Below, piece after piece: positions 36,110 through 47,202 of a DNA stretch of 64,000 nt. The stretch covers positions 165,001-229,000 of the forward strand of contig CAJQUW010008738.1 of assembly GCA_907163375.1 (NCBI GenBank). The letters run 5' to 3'. The notes beneath the pieces were generated by a model. The model made no database searches. It was not told the origin of the DNA and saw only the letters and a program-made list of their open reading frames with translations. The position numbers and the translations under genes were made by a program. Each line of letters opens with the position of its first letter. Positions within the stretch are counted from its first letter, which is position 1. The DNA comes from Prostheceraeus crozeri. Its lineage: Eukaryota > Platyhelminthes > Polycladida > Euryleptidae.

Positions 36110-38112
36110 AGAGGACCAAACATTGAATGTCGTTTCGAAAGGCTTGACTATGTTTGTTCTTCGGTTCTTCACCTCATCTAAATGATTTTCTATTCAGACG
36201 TGGTTCTTAAGACCCATCAATCAATTGATTTAAATTTTACTTAGAGTAGCCGTGTGAATTTAATGCGCACCAAAACATTTCGAGGTCTTCGTCTTTTTTT
36301 GATTGCTCAGGATACTTTCTTACCATGTCAAAACCTGCAGCTGTATATAGTCGTCATTTACATTTCCGTTGCTTTGTTTTTATCTCATGCATATCTAAGT
36401 TAAATGACGGTCATTTCGAAACGGCATTCAAGCTTAAAGACTGGAATTTTAAGTCTTATCAGCTCAAGTTCATGGCTTGGTAACTATCTCATTCATCTAA
36501 CCGTCGTCTGTCATTCTTGTTCTGTAGTGCTGTTCTGTGGCTTTGGCCAATTAAAGCCTTCTCCGTGAGCAACTTTGAAAACTTGAGAGAAATGTGATGT
36601 TCTGTTAAATGACCTCTGACTATTTTGTGCTGCATATATAAAGATTGGGAAGCCGATGTCAAAGTGGCAATCACATTTCTGCAATTTTTGATATAATGGG
36701 TCATGTATTAAAGTTCTGTCTCTTATTTAAGACATGCAACGCAAGTCTTTTTATTTATCTGATGCTTCCAACATACTTGTTTCAGATTGAATTTTGACGT
36801 CCAAATTGAATTTTTTGTTTTCTTTGAGCGGTTCGATCATTTTACCAAACATAAATTTGGGTTACCCACTCATGCGAATCAACATGTGTAGCAAAATAGA
36901 TCTTGTTATTTTTAAGAAATTAGGTTCTACAAAAAAGTTTTTCGAAAGTTTGGGAAGGGGACTCACAGACTGCTCTCAGATTTTAACGTAGATGGATTCA
37001 ATAAGCAACTCCGTAATCGCGGGATTTATGAAGACTACTCGCATCAGAGCGTAAGTTACATCATGCATTCATTTTAAACCGATGATATTTGCTCTATTTT
37101 GCCAATCCTCATCCCACTGGCTTACTCCCTATTTATTGCGTTTTCTTCCCCCAGGTCTGAGGGTCGGGCACCGGGGTTATGCACGTTGTCGTTATGATGG
37201 TGGTTATTTTTTTGGGGGTCCAGTGAATAGTTAATCATCGGTCAGTTCAGTGATTACATCTGGCACAGAATTAGACTGATTTCATGCAACCGAATGAAAC
37301 GTCAAATTTCTGTGCGTGTCTGTATTTGCTTGTGACAGTCTGTCGCAGGGCTGTGGAGCCGATGCGTTATCTCATCGGCTCCACGACACTGATGTGAAAG
37401 GCTCCCTCCGACTTCAAATTCAGGTTCTATCTATGCTGGTTATCCTGGATCCGTTGAACGGGTTTTTTGGATAACGGTGTGGCCTTTAGAGGCTTGCTAC
37501 AATCATCAAATTAGTTTTCATTAACAAGCAACGACTTAAGTTAATAACAAGCAACGACTTAAGTTAATAATAAAAATGATAATAGCCTAATATAATGACA
37601 AATAACATACTTGTCATATATTTTTGCATGAATTGACTATCTCTGAAAGATAAAATAAAGTTATAGCCAGGATTGGTTAAATTAGATAAAGATCTCCCGC
37701 ACTGGCTAAATATAAATTGGCCTAGCCTGCAACCACTACGAGGCTACATTAAATAAGACCACATGAGTGATGATGATATACCTAATTAGCCGTCACAGGG
37801 GCCGAATAGTAGTATAAGCTTTTTAACAAAGCTTGAATATGAAACTGGATAGCGTATGCCTCTAAATACCCTATCAACCACAAAAGTCGCCCAGCGGTAG
37901 TGATGAAAATTTTCCGGAAAATGCATGCATTGTGAAAGATCTGGAGCAGAAATAATGCACTTTATTTGGGAGTTTGTTTGTGGCTTGAAAGTTAAGCTTT
38001 ATTATGCAGCCTTGATTGCAATGATACAAATTCTCCATGTGTTGATGAACATGTGAAACACAAGTACACAGTCCAACACAGCATTATACATGAGCGACCA
38101 TATATTGGAAGA
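36110..38112. other. Gene-free stretch with a TIR-TIR relic and a small duplication
   Basis: No gene seen. At 37346-37392 a 47-bp unit begins CAGGGCTGTGGAGCCGATG and ends in the inverted CATCGGCTCCACGACACTG, with only 8 bases between. It looks like two hAT-type ends with the body gone. A 22-bp AACAAGCAACGACTTAAGTT-type tandem duplication lies at about 37524-37567. Confidence 0.45.
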
Positions 38113-38114
38113 TA

Positions 38115-38525
38115 CAGTAGGCGCCACATTACTTGGGACACCTGAATTTTTGCAAAAATTGTCATGTTCTCGGACACCAATCGATTACGAAGAGGCTGTT
38201 TCTACTTTATTGATGTGGACATTAGCTAGATTTATGCTTAGTCCAATGAGCGTTTTCAAAGGTCATGTTCATCAATTCAACATAACATTGTATTTCCTAA
38301 ACGACAAATTACTTGGGACAATATGAGAACTATTTGATTTTCCAATGTACACTCGTATTTAATGCTGAAATCTAACATTAATGGTTTCAAAATGCACAGA
38401 AAACAAATCAGGCTCACTGTTCACGCATTTAGCCAAATCAAAACTTCGCATGTCCACCCTTAGCGTCGATCACTGCTTGCATTCTCTTGAGCATGCTGTC
38501 GATGAGTTTTGAAAGAGTATTAGGC
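38115..38525 (-). mobile_element. Tc1-type transposon, 3' end only
   Basis: Starts after TA with CAGTAGGCGCCACATTACTT. The direct-repeat core ATTACTTGGGACA occurs at the tip (38128) and again at about 38310, the IR/DR arrangement known from Tc1-like elements. A - strand coding tail (38438-38520) completes the end. The element is cut at 38525, where a CAGTGTTCCCGG hAT-type terminus begins. Confidence 0.7.
38438..38520 (-). pseudogene. Tc1 transposase C-terminal tail
   Basis: Reads TLSKLIDSMLKRMQAVIDAK then GGHAKF and a stop. The RMQAVIDAKGGHTKY-like ending is a hallmark of Tc1 transposases (family knowledge). Only about 27 codons remain; the catalytic domain is missing because the next element starts here. 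Confidence 0.7.
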
Positions 38526-38928
38526 AGTGTTCCCGGCTAACAATCCTACGTAGCTGATACGTAGCAATCGGTGCCAAACGTTCCAAAGCGTAGCGTAGCA
38601 AGTTGGTTGGTGGCAGTACGCAGCAGCTACGTAGCTAATGATACTTATCCTACACTTACAGCATATTTTCAGCGCTTTTGACGTTTTGCCTACATGAGCA
38701 TTGCTGCTCGGTTGCTTCTACGTAGCAAATGCGTCGTGGATACGTAGCAATCGGTAGCTGCTCGGTTGCTTCTACGTAGCAAATAAACGTTGCGGATACG
38801 TAGCAGTCGGTAGCTGCTCGGTTGCCTCTACGTATCAGATAAACGTTGTGGATACGTAGCCATCGTCGGTAGCTGCTCGGTTGCTTCTACGTAGCACATA
38901 TGTGTTGTGTTTACGTAGCAGTAAAAAA
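38526..38928. repeat. TACGTAGC minisatellite behind a hAT-type end
   Basis: After CAGTGTTCCCGGCTAACAAT, the octamer TACGTAGC recurs about ten times. From about 38703 a 53-58-bp unit (CTGCTCGGTTGCTTCTACGT.. to GGATACGTAGCAATCGGTAG) repeats four times. No matching right terminus was found in the window, so this is probably a truncated hAT element with subterminal repeats. Confidence 0.6.
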
Positions 38929-38934
38929 AATTCA

Positions 38935-39210
38935 TAAACCTCTCCTCGATTTCTCTTTTCCTCTTCCTCCTCTCTCTTTCTCTGCTTCCTCCTCTCTCCA
39001 TCCTCTTTCATCCATCTCTCTTCTTCATCATCAACTTGTTCACTTGCTATTCCACTTCTTTTCCTTCGTATCTCCTCATATCTCTCTCATTTTCTCCTTT
39101 CCTTTCACTCTTTCTCTTCTCTGTTATTTTCCACTTTATCTTCTTCATATTTCTCTCTCCTTTTCTCATTGTTCGATCCCATCTCTCTTCTCATTCCTAT
39201 CTATGCATTT
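38935..39210. repeat. Pyrimidine tract, (CT/TCC)n
   Basis: About 270 bases of nearly pure C and T on the + strand (CTCTTCCTCCTCTCTC and variants). Polypurine/polypyrimidine tracts of this length can form triplex (H-DNA). Open frames across it are composition artefacts. Confidence 0.85.
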
Positions 39211-39534
39211 AGATATATTTGATGCATCAAAAGCATTATTGCTATAGTCTCTTTCACGTGACAGTATTTTATGCATAGGAAAAACTGTCACACCATCTCA
39301 CAAGATTGAAATCCGCATTTCATAATTATGTCTTCAAATGAAATGATCTTTTGAGTGCTCGCTAGTTTTTAAGTCTTAAGTTTAAAAAAGATTTTAAAGT
39401 TAAAAAAGCTCTTACGTTTTTTTCTCCCCACTCTAATTTTATGACGATGACACCAGTATGACAACCTAGTAACCAATTATATAATACATTCAGTTTGCTT
39501 TTAGCAGCATGCTATGCATCTGAATCTTCAGAAG

Positions 39535-39747
39535 TTATGTGATTTTGAAAGCTTTACCACAGTCAAGTTCCGTTGCGCAATCTCCCCGCCCTTCTCGCAT
39601 TAGCGGACACATTCCATCGCTATCCATCCTTCGGCCGCATTCGTCTTTGTCCGGTTTCGCCTGCCGACAGCTACAGAATGCAGGTGGATCGATGATGCTC
39701 TGACGCGTCTCGCGTGCAGCGGGCATTAAATTCATGGCATCGCGAAG
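39535..39747 (-). CDS. Candidate terminal exon of a Cys-rich protein
   Basis: A 71-codon frame, entered in phase 0 after a pyrimidine-led acceptor (TCATTACTCAG on the - strand, AG at 39748-39749), ends with TAA. GC content is over 50% against about 35% around it, as expected for a constrained exon. The peptide contains PPAFCSCRQAKPDKDECGRR, then MDSDGMCPLMREGRGDCATE and LDCGKAF, so cysteines recur at short spacing as in small secreted disulfide-rich modules. No family is recognised. An in-frame ATG at 39733 also exists. No upstream exon was found with confidence; 39840-40020 on the same strand has an open stretch (EEFFTTAKVVLFNPC) but lacks a good donor. Confidence 0.35.
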   Translation of the reverse strand, partial: LRDAMNLMPAARETRQSIIDPPAFCSCRQAKPDKDECGRRMDSDGMCPLMREGRGDCATELDCGKAFKIT

Positions 39748-40239
39748 CTGAGTAATGATGATGTTACGTCAAATATAGCGGCGTGGACTTTAACAACGTA
39801 CGCCATTGCTGCCATATCCTTCATCCGTGTACAGAGATCACTTCTCAGTGTTGTCTTTTTCATCGGGCACAATGTCAGATCGAGTGACGCATGGATTAAA
39901 TAATACAACCTTCGCCGTGGTGAAGAATTCCTCGAACGAAAGCAACTTTTCATCCGCGATAGATTTACATGTACGAAAATTGATATACGAGAAAAAATTG
40001 ATTTCTCGTATTTATCCAGTGAAAATCGAAGTCAGCAGAGCAGAGCAGAACTTCTGGTGAATGAAGCAATCAAAACATATTTGATCTCCATAGACAATAT
40101 GACTTGTCGCTGTTTTCCAACTGCGTGTTTCGATCTCAATGCTTCTCATATTTCTGTGTCGATTGCTTTCGTCGCAACATGTAAGTATCAGCATGCAAAT
40201 TCATATTTTAATATGCAATTAAATGAAATAGGAGCTTTA

Positions 40240-40405
40240 TGCATATAAATATAAAAATATATATATATAAATATATAAAATATATAAAAATATATAAAAT
40301 ATATATAATATAAAATATATATATATAATATAAAAATATATGATATAATATAAAAATATAATATAATATATATAATATAAAAAAATATATAAAAATATAA
40401 GTGGT
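40240..40405. repeat. AT-rich low-complexity tract
   Basis: Irregular ATATATAAAAATATAT repeats of about 160 bases. Long Ile/Tyr/Phe frames across it are artefacts. Confidence 0.85.
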
Positions 40406-40557
40406 GTACCAAAGAATTCATTCAGACGCTAACAATCGAAACACTAGAATTATTGTGGTTATCGGAAAATTCAAGTTGATCTAATTTGAATCAGTTCGAT
40501 ATATTTCAATGGCTCACTGCTATCCTCTGTGAGCAATATATATATATATACTTATCT

Positions 40558-40825
40558 CCTGTCTCAGCTCCACTCACATGTCCTGTCTCTGCACCACATC
40601 CCCTGTCTCTGCTCCAATTTTCAAGAAATTCATATATCGAAGTCCTGTCTCTGCACCATTCACCCCTGTCTCTGCTCCACAACATGCTGTCTGTGCTCCA
40701 AAACCCCATGTCTCTGCACCATATATCATGTCTCTGCACCACCAAAACGGATTCTTTTTGAAAGAACGCCTGTCTCTGCTCCAGTATTCCATGTCTCTGC
40801 ACCTTTTTGTCCTGTCTCTGCACCA
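40558..40825 (+). repeat. Phased array: 15-bp core CCTGTCTCTGCACCA at 21-bp intervals
   Basis: Eleven cores start at 40558, 40582, 40602, 40644, 40665, 40686, 40707, 40727, 40769, 40790 and 40811. Steps are 24, 20, 42, 21, 21, 21, 20, 42, 21 and 21, so the two gaps are each exactly one missing unit. Cores differ at few positions (CMTGTCTCTGCWCCA), while the 5-6-base spacers (TTCACC, CAACAT, AAACCC, TATAT, GTATTC, TTTTGT) are unrelated. The left side runs into (TA)n through CTTATCT. Open frames here simply repeat Val-Ser-Ala-Pro. Confidence 0.85.
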
Positions 40826-41326
40826 CATGTAAACGAATTCTGTTCAGACTCACGCAACTACTTAGCATTCCGATAACGTTACCTACAGGAAAGCATTTAC
40901 CATGGCAATATTATCAAATTAAATCAAATCTTCTTTTTTTAAGTAACTATGAAATGAGCGATGGAATGATAACTATCTACAAACTAAAGAAAACAAGTTT
41001 GCTGTAAGGCCGAATCAAAAAAGATCTGCATGGAACTTTTGCATTTTAATACTTGACACTTTTTCTAACATTCTAATCACAATAGCACAATATTATAATT
41101 TTAATTATGTGATGCTTTGCCTTCGATTTCAATGTTGTTGCACATAAATACCTCTAAACTGACATCATTTCGAATGAGATATGATATGGGAATTGTTAAA
41201 AATATACGTTTAAATACTATCTTCTGAAAGTTTGTCTTCACTAAGAAAATAGGTCGGCTGATTTATAAAAGTATTAATTGGGAATCTACATTTTATGTTG
41301 AGTTTACCAAATAACAAAGTTAATCT

Positions 41327-41550
41327 TTAAATATCGTCCATTCGGCAGATAGCCGCGTTGAAACATTTTCTCCGCTTTCGAGGAGGAGTGTTCACTGCGA
41401 AGTTATAAGCAGATGCCTGATGCAAACCGTCGGTAGCACCTGTTCCGGCACCACCTCTTGTGGTAGCATCTCCCGTTGTATTTACAGCAAAAATACCACC
41501 ATTTATTACAGACAATGCCTCCGTGAATATTAAACCCCTCTTTGCTGTTC
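41327..41550 (-). CDS. Candidate terminal exon, unknown protein
   Basis: A 74-codon frame after a possible acceptor (GTACGTATAG, AG at 41551-41552). It begins in phase 2 with ..TAKRGLIFTEALSVINGG, continues FAVNTTGDATTRGGAGTGA and NFAVNTPPRKRRKC, and ends ICRMDDI, stop. It is richer in GC than its flanks and has a basic PRKRRK run that could be a nuclear localisation signal. It lies 1.6 kb upstream (in - strand terms) of the candidate exon at 39535-39747, but it ends in a stop, so the two cannot belong to one transcript in that order. I recognise no family; it may be a decayed element frame. Confidence 0.25.
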
Positions 41551-41559
41551 CTATACGTA

Positions 41560-42770
41560 CAGATGCAGTGTAGCAGGGATCACGTAGTCAATGTTTGTAT
41601 GCTTACTCCCGAAGCACTGGAGTGGAGCTTTACACTCCGATACAAATACACTGATTGCCGATGAATGGTGAATTTGAAACCTTTTTGGAATTGTAAATCC
41701 GCTGATTAACTTGCAATTACAAAACATCCCTCTAAGTTGAGTAAGACACATTCGAATTTTAGATAAGGGACATAAAAACATTATTCATTCGGTCTTTTTG
41801 TAAACTAAAAATTAAAAACTTTCTTTAGCAATTCAGCTCTAACTTAACTATCACACTCATTACATTTATTTCATGAAGCATGAATGATTCACAGGCTTCC
41901 CGTTGGGTATTGGGATTCCCATTGGGATTGGGCCACCAAAAATTAAATAAGGTAGCACTACCAGGTTTTGTCCACGAAAGAAATGACATACAAAAATTAA
42001 GAAAAATGAGCATATGTTTCATACTAGCCCATTATGGAAGGAATTTATTCTTTATTACTGAAAGTTGCTTCAATTGATAATTAATAGGTATGTTTTGGAA
42101 GCACAATGCTAAAATAATGCAATGACATCTATAGAACACTATAGGCCTAATTTTTTCTTCAGGTCTACACCTTATTAGGAATAAGCCTAAATGAATTTGT
42201 GGTTTTGTTTTCCTCTTTCATTCCATCCTCGAAATCAAGTTTACATTCATTTGAAACTTGTGATTCAGATTATCGCACATCGTTATTTCTTTCTGATCTA
42301 TTGACGTGAATACATGCAATTGTGAAATTACCGGGACAATGAAAAAAATTCAGCAAAATTTGCAAAAGGAATGATAATTTAAAAATAAGGAGGAAATAAA
42401 GGATAAGGTGGAAAAATGAGAAATGGAGAATGATTTTCGGAAAAGCGGAGAATAATGAAAATAAAGAAACTCCTGGAATCACGTTCGGATTTAGAAATAG
42501 GCATGGAAGCCTGAGATTGAATCGAAAATTCTTGGAAATTTTTCTTAGAGAAAGATTAAGTGGGAGTGAACGTAAACCTAATTTTAATTGAAGTCGTCAG
42601 TAGAGCCGTGAAATTTGATTTTGCGTATCAGAATTGTTTTGTCAAAAACGTCGCCGTCCGGACCATTACTCTCTTGGACAAGCCCAGCAGAGACCGTACC
42701 CCACATTATTCTGAAGAAACTAAGCAACTAACAAAATTCCTCAACTGAAAGAGGCAGCAAACAGAATTCT
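41560..42770. other. Gene-free stretch
   Basis: No supported gene. One TAGGCCTA octamer at 42142. Confidence 0.4.
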
Positions 42771-43059
42771 ATCAATCCCTGGATCCAGCGCGGATTTAGA
42801 CAATATTTAGTGAAACTGGAATAACAATTTTCCCTTAGCGTCGACGCATATATGCCCAGACCCAGTATGAGCCCTGGTGTACCTCCAATGTCAGGAAAGA
42901 GTACAACATCCGTTGAAATCTCTGTTGATTTCGGGAAATGCAGACCTTACAAAATCTGGGGAGGCAGTGAAAAGGGTTCTCGATTACGAGAACGAGTAGG
43001 CCAACTATGCATATGTGCAAGTACCTACTTCGAACAAGTTCTGCAGAGATTTTTGGAAT

Positions 43060-43140
43060 CAATGATTTGTTTTAAGGATTTATTGATTGATTCATGCTAC
43101 CAATGTCATCCTCAGTAAATAAAGAATCTATTATTATTAA
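43060..43140 (+). mobile_element. Possible LINE 3' end
   Basis: AT-rich 3'UTR-like sequence ending AATAAAGAATCTATTATTATT, a short repeat tail of the kind seen on CR1/RTE-type LINEs. The preceding 200 bases show no certain reverse transcriptase. Weak call. Confidence 0.25.
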
Positions 43141-44754
43141 GGATGCTTTAAGGTTTTTTATACAGACCGTTTCCTAAATCGTTGCACAGCACAAAAATTC
43201 CTGTATGTTTTGTATAGACTATTCTCATCAAATGTAATCGCAAACTGATAACTAATTTCTAAATTGATTTACTTGGTCAGCAGAGACACTTGGTTTAGAA
43301 AACAGTGTGGTTTGCTTACATAAATGAAGTAATGAGTGATGGTCTGTTTTGTTATTTTGAGATATCATGTTGTTGACCCTCTTATCACTCACTGTCGTGT
43401 CATCATTGATGAGCTGCTCCTGTCGATCCATTTGTCGGACGCAGGCGTCAGCATTCCTACGGCGCAAAGAAAATGTTTTTGTTTATTGTCAACTGGTGCA
43501 GACGAGACAAGTCCTCCTCTGATTTGATATTAAAAATCTTCTGATCTCAAGTGAGGGAAATGATGACTCAACCAATGACTGAGTATGGTAATGTTATAAA
43601 TTTGAAGCCTGCCATTGAAAAGATGGGTACATATTCTCGGAGCTGATTAGACAAGCATCCTTTTAAATCCAAACTTGAAAACTCCCCAGCATTAATGCAA
43701 CAAAATATATTTTTAAAAGTTGTCTGTTGTTGACCGCAGAAAACATTGCTTCATCCAACAAATAGCGCAAAATCAGGTAAAAGTGTAAGCTGAATGAAAT
43801 TGTGCCAAGTGTTGTCGAAATTCGAAAAAAAGAGCTGATCAAAGGCGCGATTCAGTGGTGATAATCTTAATTTTCTATAATGTGAAAATTCGTCTGTAGG
43901 CATCGGTGAAGACAAAGGCTTTTGCAATCATACACATGTCAACAGAGTCACGAGTGGTGTTTCCATTACTTTCGAGTAGGCCAAATTTGAGATAGTGCTA
44001 ACATTCGTGTACTTTGAGAGAACGAACAGGTAACCTATACATTTGGTAACATATGAAAGAACTGGAGTGCAACTAGGAAACGCTTCTCTAGTTACAGAAC
44101 AAATTCTACAAACGCCTGCTGATGATATACATCCACTTGCTTGAGCTTTTCATAAATCGAAATGCGATGATATAGCAGCTGAGAAGATTATCACTACAAT
44201 GTAGTCTGGGAGTATAACATGCAGATCTATCATCAAATGAGCAATTTTAGAAGGCTCATCGTATTCTTTTCAAGTACATTCCCTTTAAAAGCATGTAATT
44301 TCGTCTATTTTCCGTTATCACCCAAAGTTACATTTACTCGTAATTATATTTTATTAGACACGTGGCATGCAGTAATGCCAATTACATGCAACAGCAGACA
44401 AACTATACTCACACGAAGTGAGCAGTGAATTTAAGGAAAAATGTAAAAGCGAATTATGAAATAACTTAAATACAAGTCTTCGAAGTATAGGCCTATGGGT
44501 TGAAAAAGTCAATTGTTTTCAATTCAACTGCCTTCATGAAAGTTCTTAGGAAATATGTTCTCTCCTACGAATTATCTAACGACAAGGTTTCACAGTCGTA
44601 AGCACTTTTGCGTGTCTACCCTTGTCTACACTTGTGCACTACCATGAAGGTCCAACATTGTACGAGCGTATGTATCAAATATTGTTTTGCATACAAATCT
44701 CAAAACAGAAAAAATCTAATTTATTTGCATTTACAAAATAAAATAAAGTACAAA
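43141..44754. other. Gene-free stretch
   Basis: No supported gene; no clear element ends. Confidence 0.4.
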
Positions 44755-45418
44755 AGCTACGGAGAGCTTTCGGAGAAATTTCATTCAAGGACTGATTGCA
44801 GATGAAGGAAAAGGTTCAAAAAGAAATTTCTCCGAAATTCCAACCATAGGTCAACCGCGAGGCAAGTTCGACTTAAGTTTTCGATTAACTATCCAGAAGA
44901 TTGTCCAACTATCAAGTACATTTCTGAAACTACATACACTGAAGTGCATCCCAGTCGATTGGAAGCACAGCAAACCTTTTGCTTCATCTGCAATCAGTCC
45001 TTGAATGAAATTTCTCCGAAATTCCAACTATAGGCCAACTGTCAGGTATGTTAGACTTAAGTTTTCGATTAACTATCCAGAAGATTGTCCAACTATCATG
45101 TAGATTTCTGAAACTGCATGAGAAATCTAGTAGATAGTAGAGGCATCTTCCAGATAGTGGATTTAGATTTAGGCCGACGTTAAGGAAAGTTGCATATCTG
45201 AGACCATGACTGACCTCTTGGTGATACGGGAAGCTGATGAAGATGAACCCCTTGAAATGGTGTGTCTCCAGACCTGAAATTCGACTGAGATGCACTACAG
45301 GGCATGCAGTATCAGAAATGTACTTGATAGTTGGACAATCTTCTGGATAGTTAATCGAAAACTTAAGTCGAACTTGCCTCGCGGTTGACCTATGGTTGGA
45401 ATTTCGGAGAAATTTCAT
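44755..45418. repeat. Foldback repeat, three copies of a 100-bp module in mixed orientation
   Basis: A module starting GAAATTTCTCCGAAATTCCA occurs at 44823-44925 (+), 45006-45110 (+, diverged) and 45310-45418 (-). The first and third are essentially identical over about 100 bases and face each other. A shorter inverted pair, CATTCAAGGACTGATTGCAG at about 44784 and its complement at about 44985, lies inside. The whole would fold into a branched hairpin. No coding capacity. Confidence 0.7.
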
Positions 45419-45950
45419 TCAGAGATTGATAACAGATTATGTGAAGGGTTTGTAGGGCTTCCAATCGACTTGGATGTATTTAGGGTGTGTTAAAGTGAAA
45501 AATATAGGAGTGCCAGAATTAATGCCATGCTGCTAATCTCTGCAAAGCTTGGAACAGCTGGCTAAGAAGCATTGAAAAAGTTCATGCATTTAATTGGTTG
45601 ATAATTCAGATCCTCTTTTTTTAATAACACGCTTGGTTTTTTTGTGTCTGTAACTTTGTTAATATTCTATTTGCGAGCACATAATTTTGCAAGCATATGC
45701 AAAATTTCTTGTTTATTCCGAAATCTTCTAGATAGTAAAGAAATCTACTAGATAGTAGACAGAAAAACAAGTTAGAAAACTTAGTTTTATATTTAATTGC
45801 ACTTAGGAATTAATTTTGAATTCCATTCAGCCACCCATGCATTGAGATGATCGAGATTGTATCACACACCGAGTTTGCAGCAATTCTACGTCGTATATTT
45901 CAAGAAATCTACTAGATAGTGAATTCCTAATTCTATTAGATAGTAAATTC
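45126..45950. repeat. Scattered CTACTAGATAGTA motifs
   Basis: Variants of AAATCTACTAGATAGTA occur at about 45126, 45724, 45741, 45904 and 45928 in AT-rich DNA, too often for chance. They are not a simple tandem array. Confidence 0.5.
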
Positions 45951-47202
45951 CAGTTTACCGAGATCGGTCACTTTAGCACACATGGTGCTAAATATTTGCG
46001 AAAATTTAAATGAGCAAAACGGCTTTGTAATAAATATGTATACAATTTAAACAAACACAGTGTAAATCTGACAATGCTTCCAAAGAGCGTTTTTTTCGTT
46101 GGAAAGGAAGTGAAGCAACAATTGGCTTTCCTACATATGCACATTTACTCCCAAATCAATGTAGTTTATCTTCATATTGCCTTTGGGCTCCATGTATTGA
46201 TGTTCTCAATTTTGTTGTCCAACACACTAAACTCGGATATTTTGTTTATCTTTCTGTTTGTCAAATTAAGAGCAAAATAATTGACATGATTACTTAAAAA
46301 TATAATTGTGGTAATCCATGGATCAAGCTGATGTGGAAACAAACTTTCCAGAAATAAATTTTTACCATTTTGATGCAAAGTGGTGCAGAGACCACGGTAA
46401 ATATATATAATTTTCACATAATATCCACTAAATGAGATCAGTCAGCTGATGAAGACTCTTTTTTGTATAAGATTGATCCTTCAGACAATGTTGCAGATGT
46501 TTTGACTGATTTGCGGTCAATGCAACCCTTCAGTACATCCGTACTCCCATCTTTTTAAAAAACTAATGTATCCCTTCCTTTTAGTGTTTTTTCAATGTAC
46601 AGAGGAGAATAGTTCACCATACTAGCTAAAAAATCTGGCTACATCTGCCCAAACTATGCTATTATTGATGTGCACTTCCGAACTCAACAACAGAACCATT
46701 GTTTTGGAGAAATATGCAAAAATATTACATCTTGATGGTGCGGATTTATATACAAAATTTTCGATTTCAAGTCATGATTAGGAACATTTATCATGCTCAG
46801 ATTGCAAAACGAGCTACATATTCGGTTTCTGCGCCTAATGATACATAATATTACGTCATAAACTCAAAAAAAATTTGGACGATCTTATCGACCCTCATCC
46901 ATATTTCTCGCTTATTCTAGTATGCCCGACAACCCTATTTTCTTGGTTGAAAATCGGAGATATATATAATCTTCGATATATATTATTTTATGAATTTCTT
47001 CTGATGACACTTTCGGTGAAAAAATGTTATAGGAGCATGAACAATGGTAGAAAATGCGATGTTCCACAAAATTTCATCGTCCAATTTTGCCAAATAAAGT
47101 GGCAATCCGCGATTTTTGCCTGTAGGAAAAATGTCAAATCCCTAGTAGCCCAGCCATGGACACAGAATCCATGATCGATGATTCCAATAAATCCATGGAA
47201 AA
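45951..47202. other. Gene-free stretch
   Basis: No supported gene. At 47137-47160 TCCCTAGTAGCCCAGCCATG resembles, in reverse complement, the string at about 59668-59692 and probably marks one end of a shared repeat family. Confidence 0.4.

Noticed and set aside
38900-39247. 115-codon Ser/Leu/Phe-rich frame
   Set aside because: Open only because the pyrimidine tract lacks stop codons.
40188-40421. 77-codon Ile/Tyr-rich frame
   Set aside because: Translation of an AT low-complexity tract.
40558-40825. CRISPR array
   Set aside because: The repeat-spacer look is superficial: cores are 15 bp, spacers 5-6 bp, and the genome is eukaryotic.
40506-40876. Several overlapping frames with repeated Val-Ser-Ala-Pro or Cys-Arg-Asp
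   Set aside because: Produced by the 21-bp phased repeat, open in many frames at once; no start, domain or splice context.
44984-45418. 144-codon - strand frame
   Set aside because: It runs through the inverted modules of the foldback repeat and has no recognisable protein feature.
46440-46560. Short retroelement-like peptide IDPSDNVADVLTDL
   Set aside because: Suggestive of a retroelement polyprotein, but fewer than 35 codons and no neighbouring domains.
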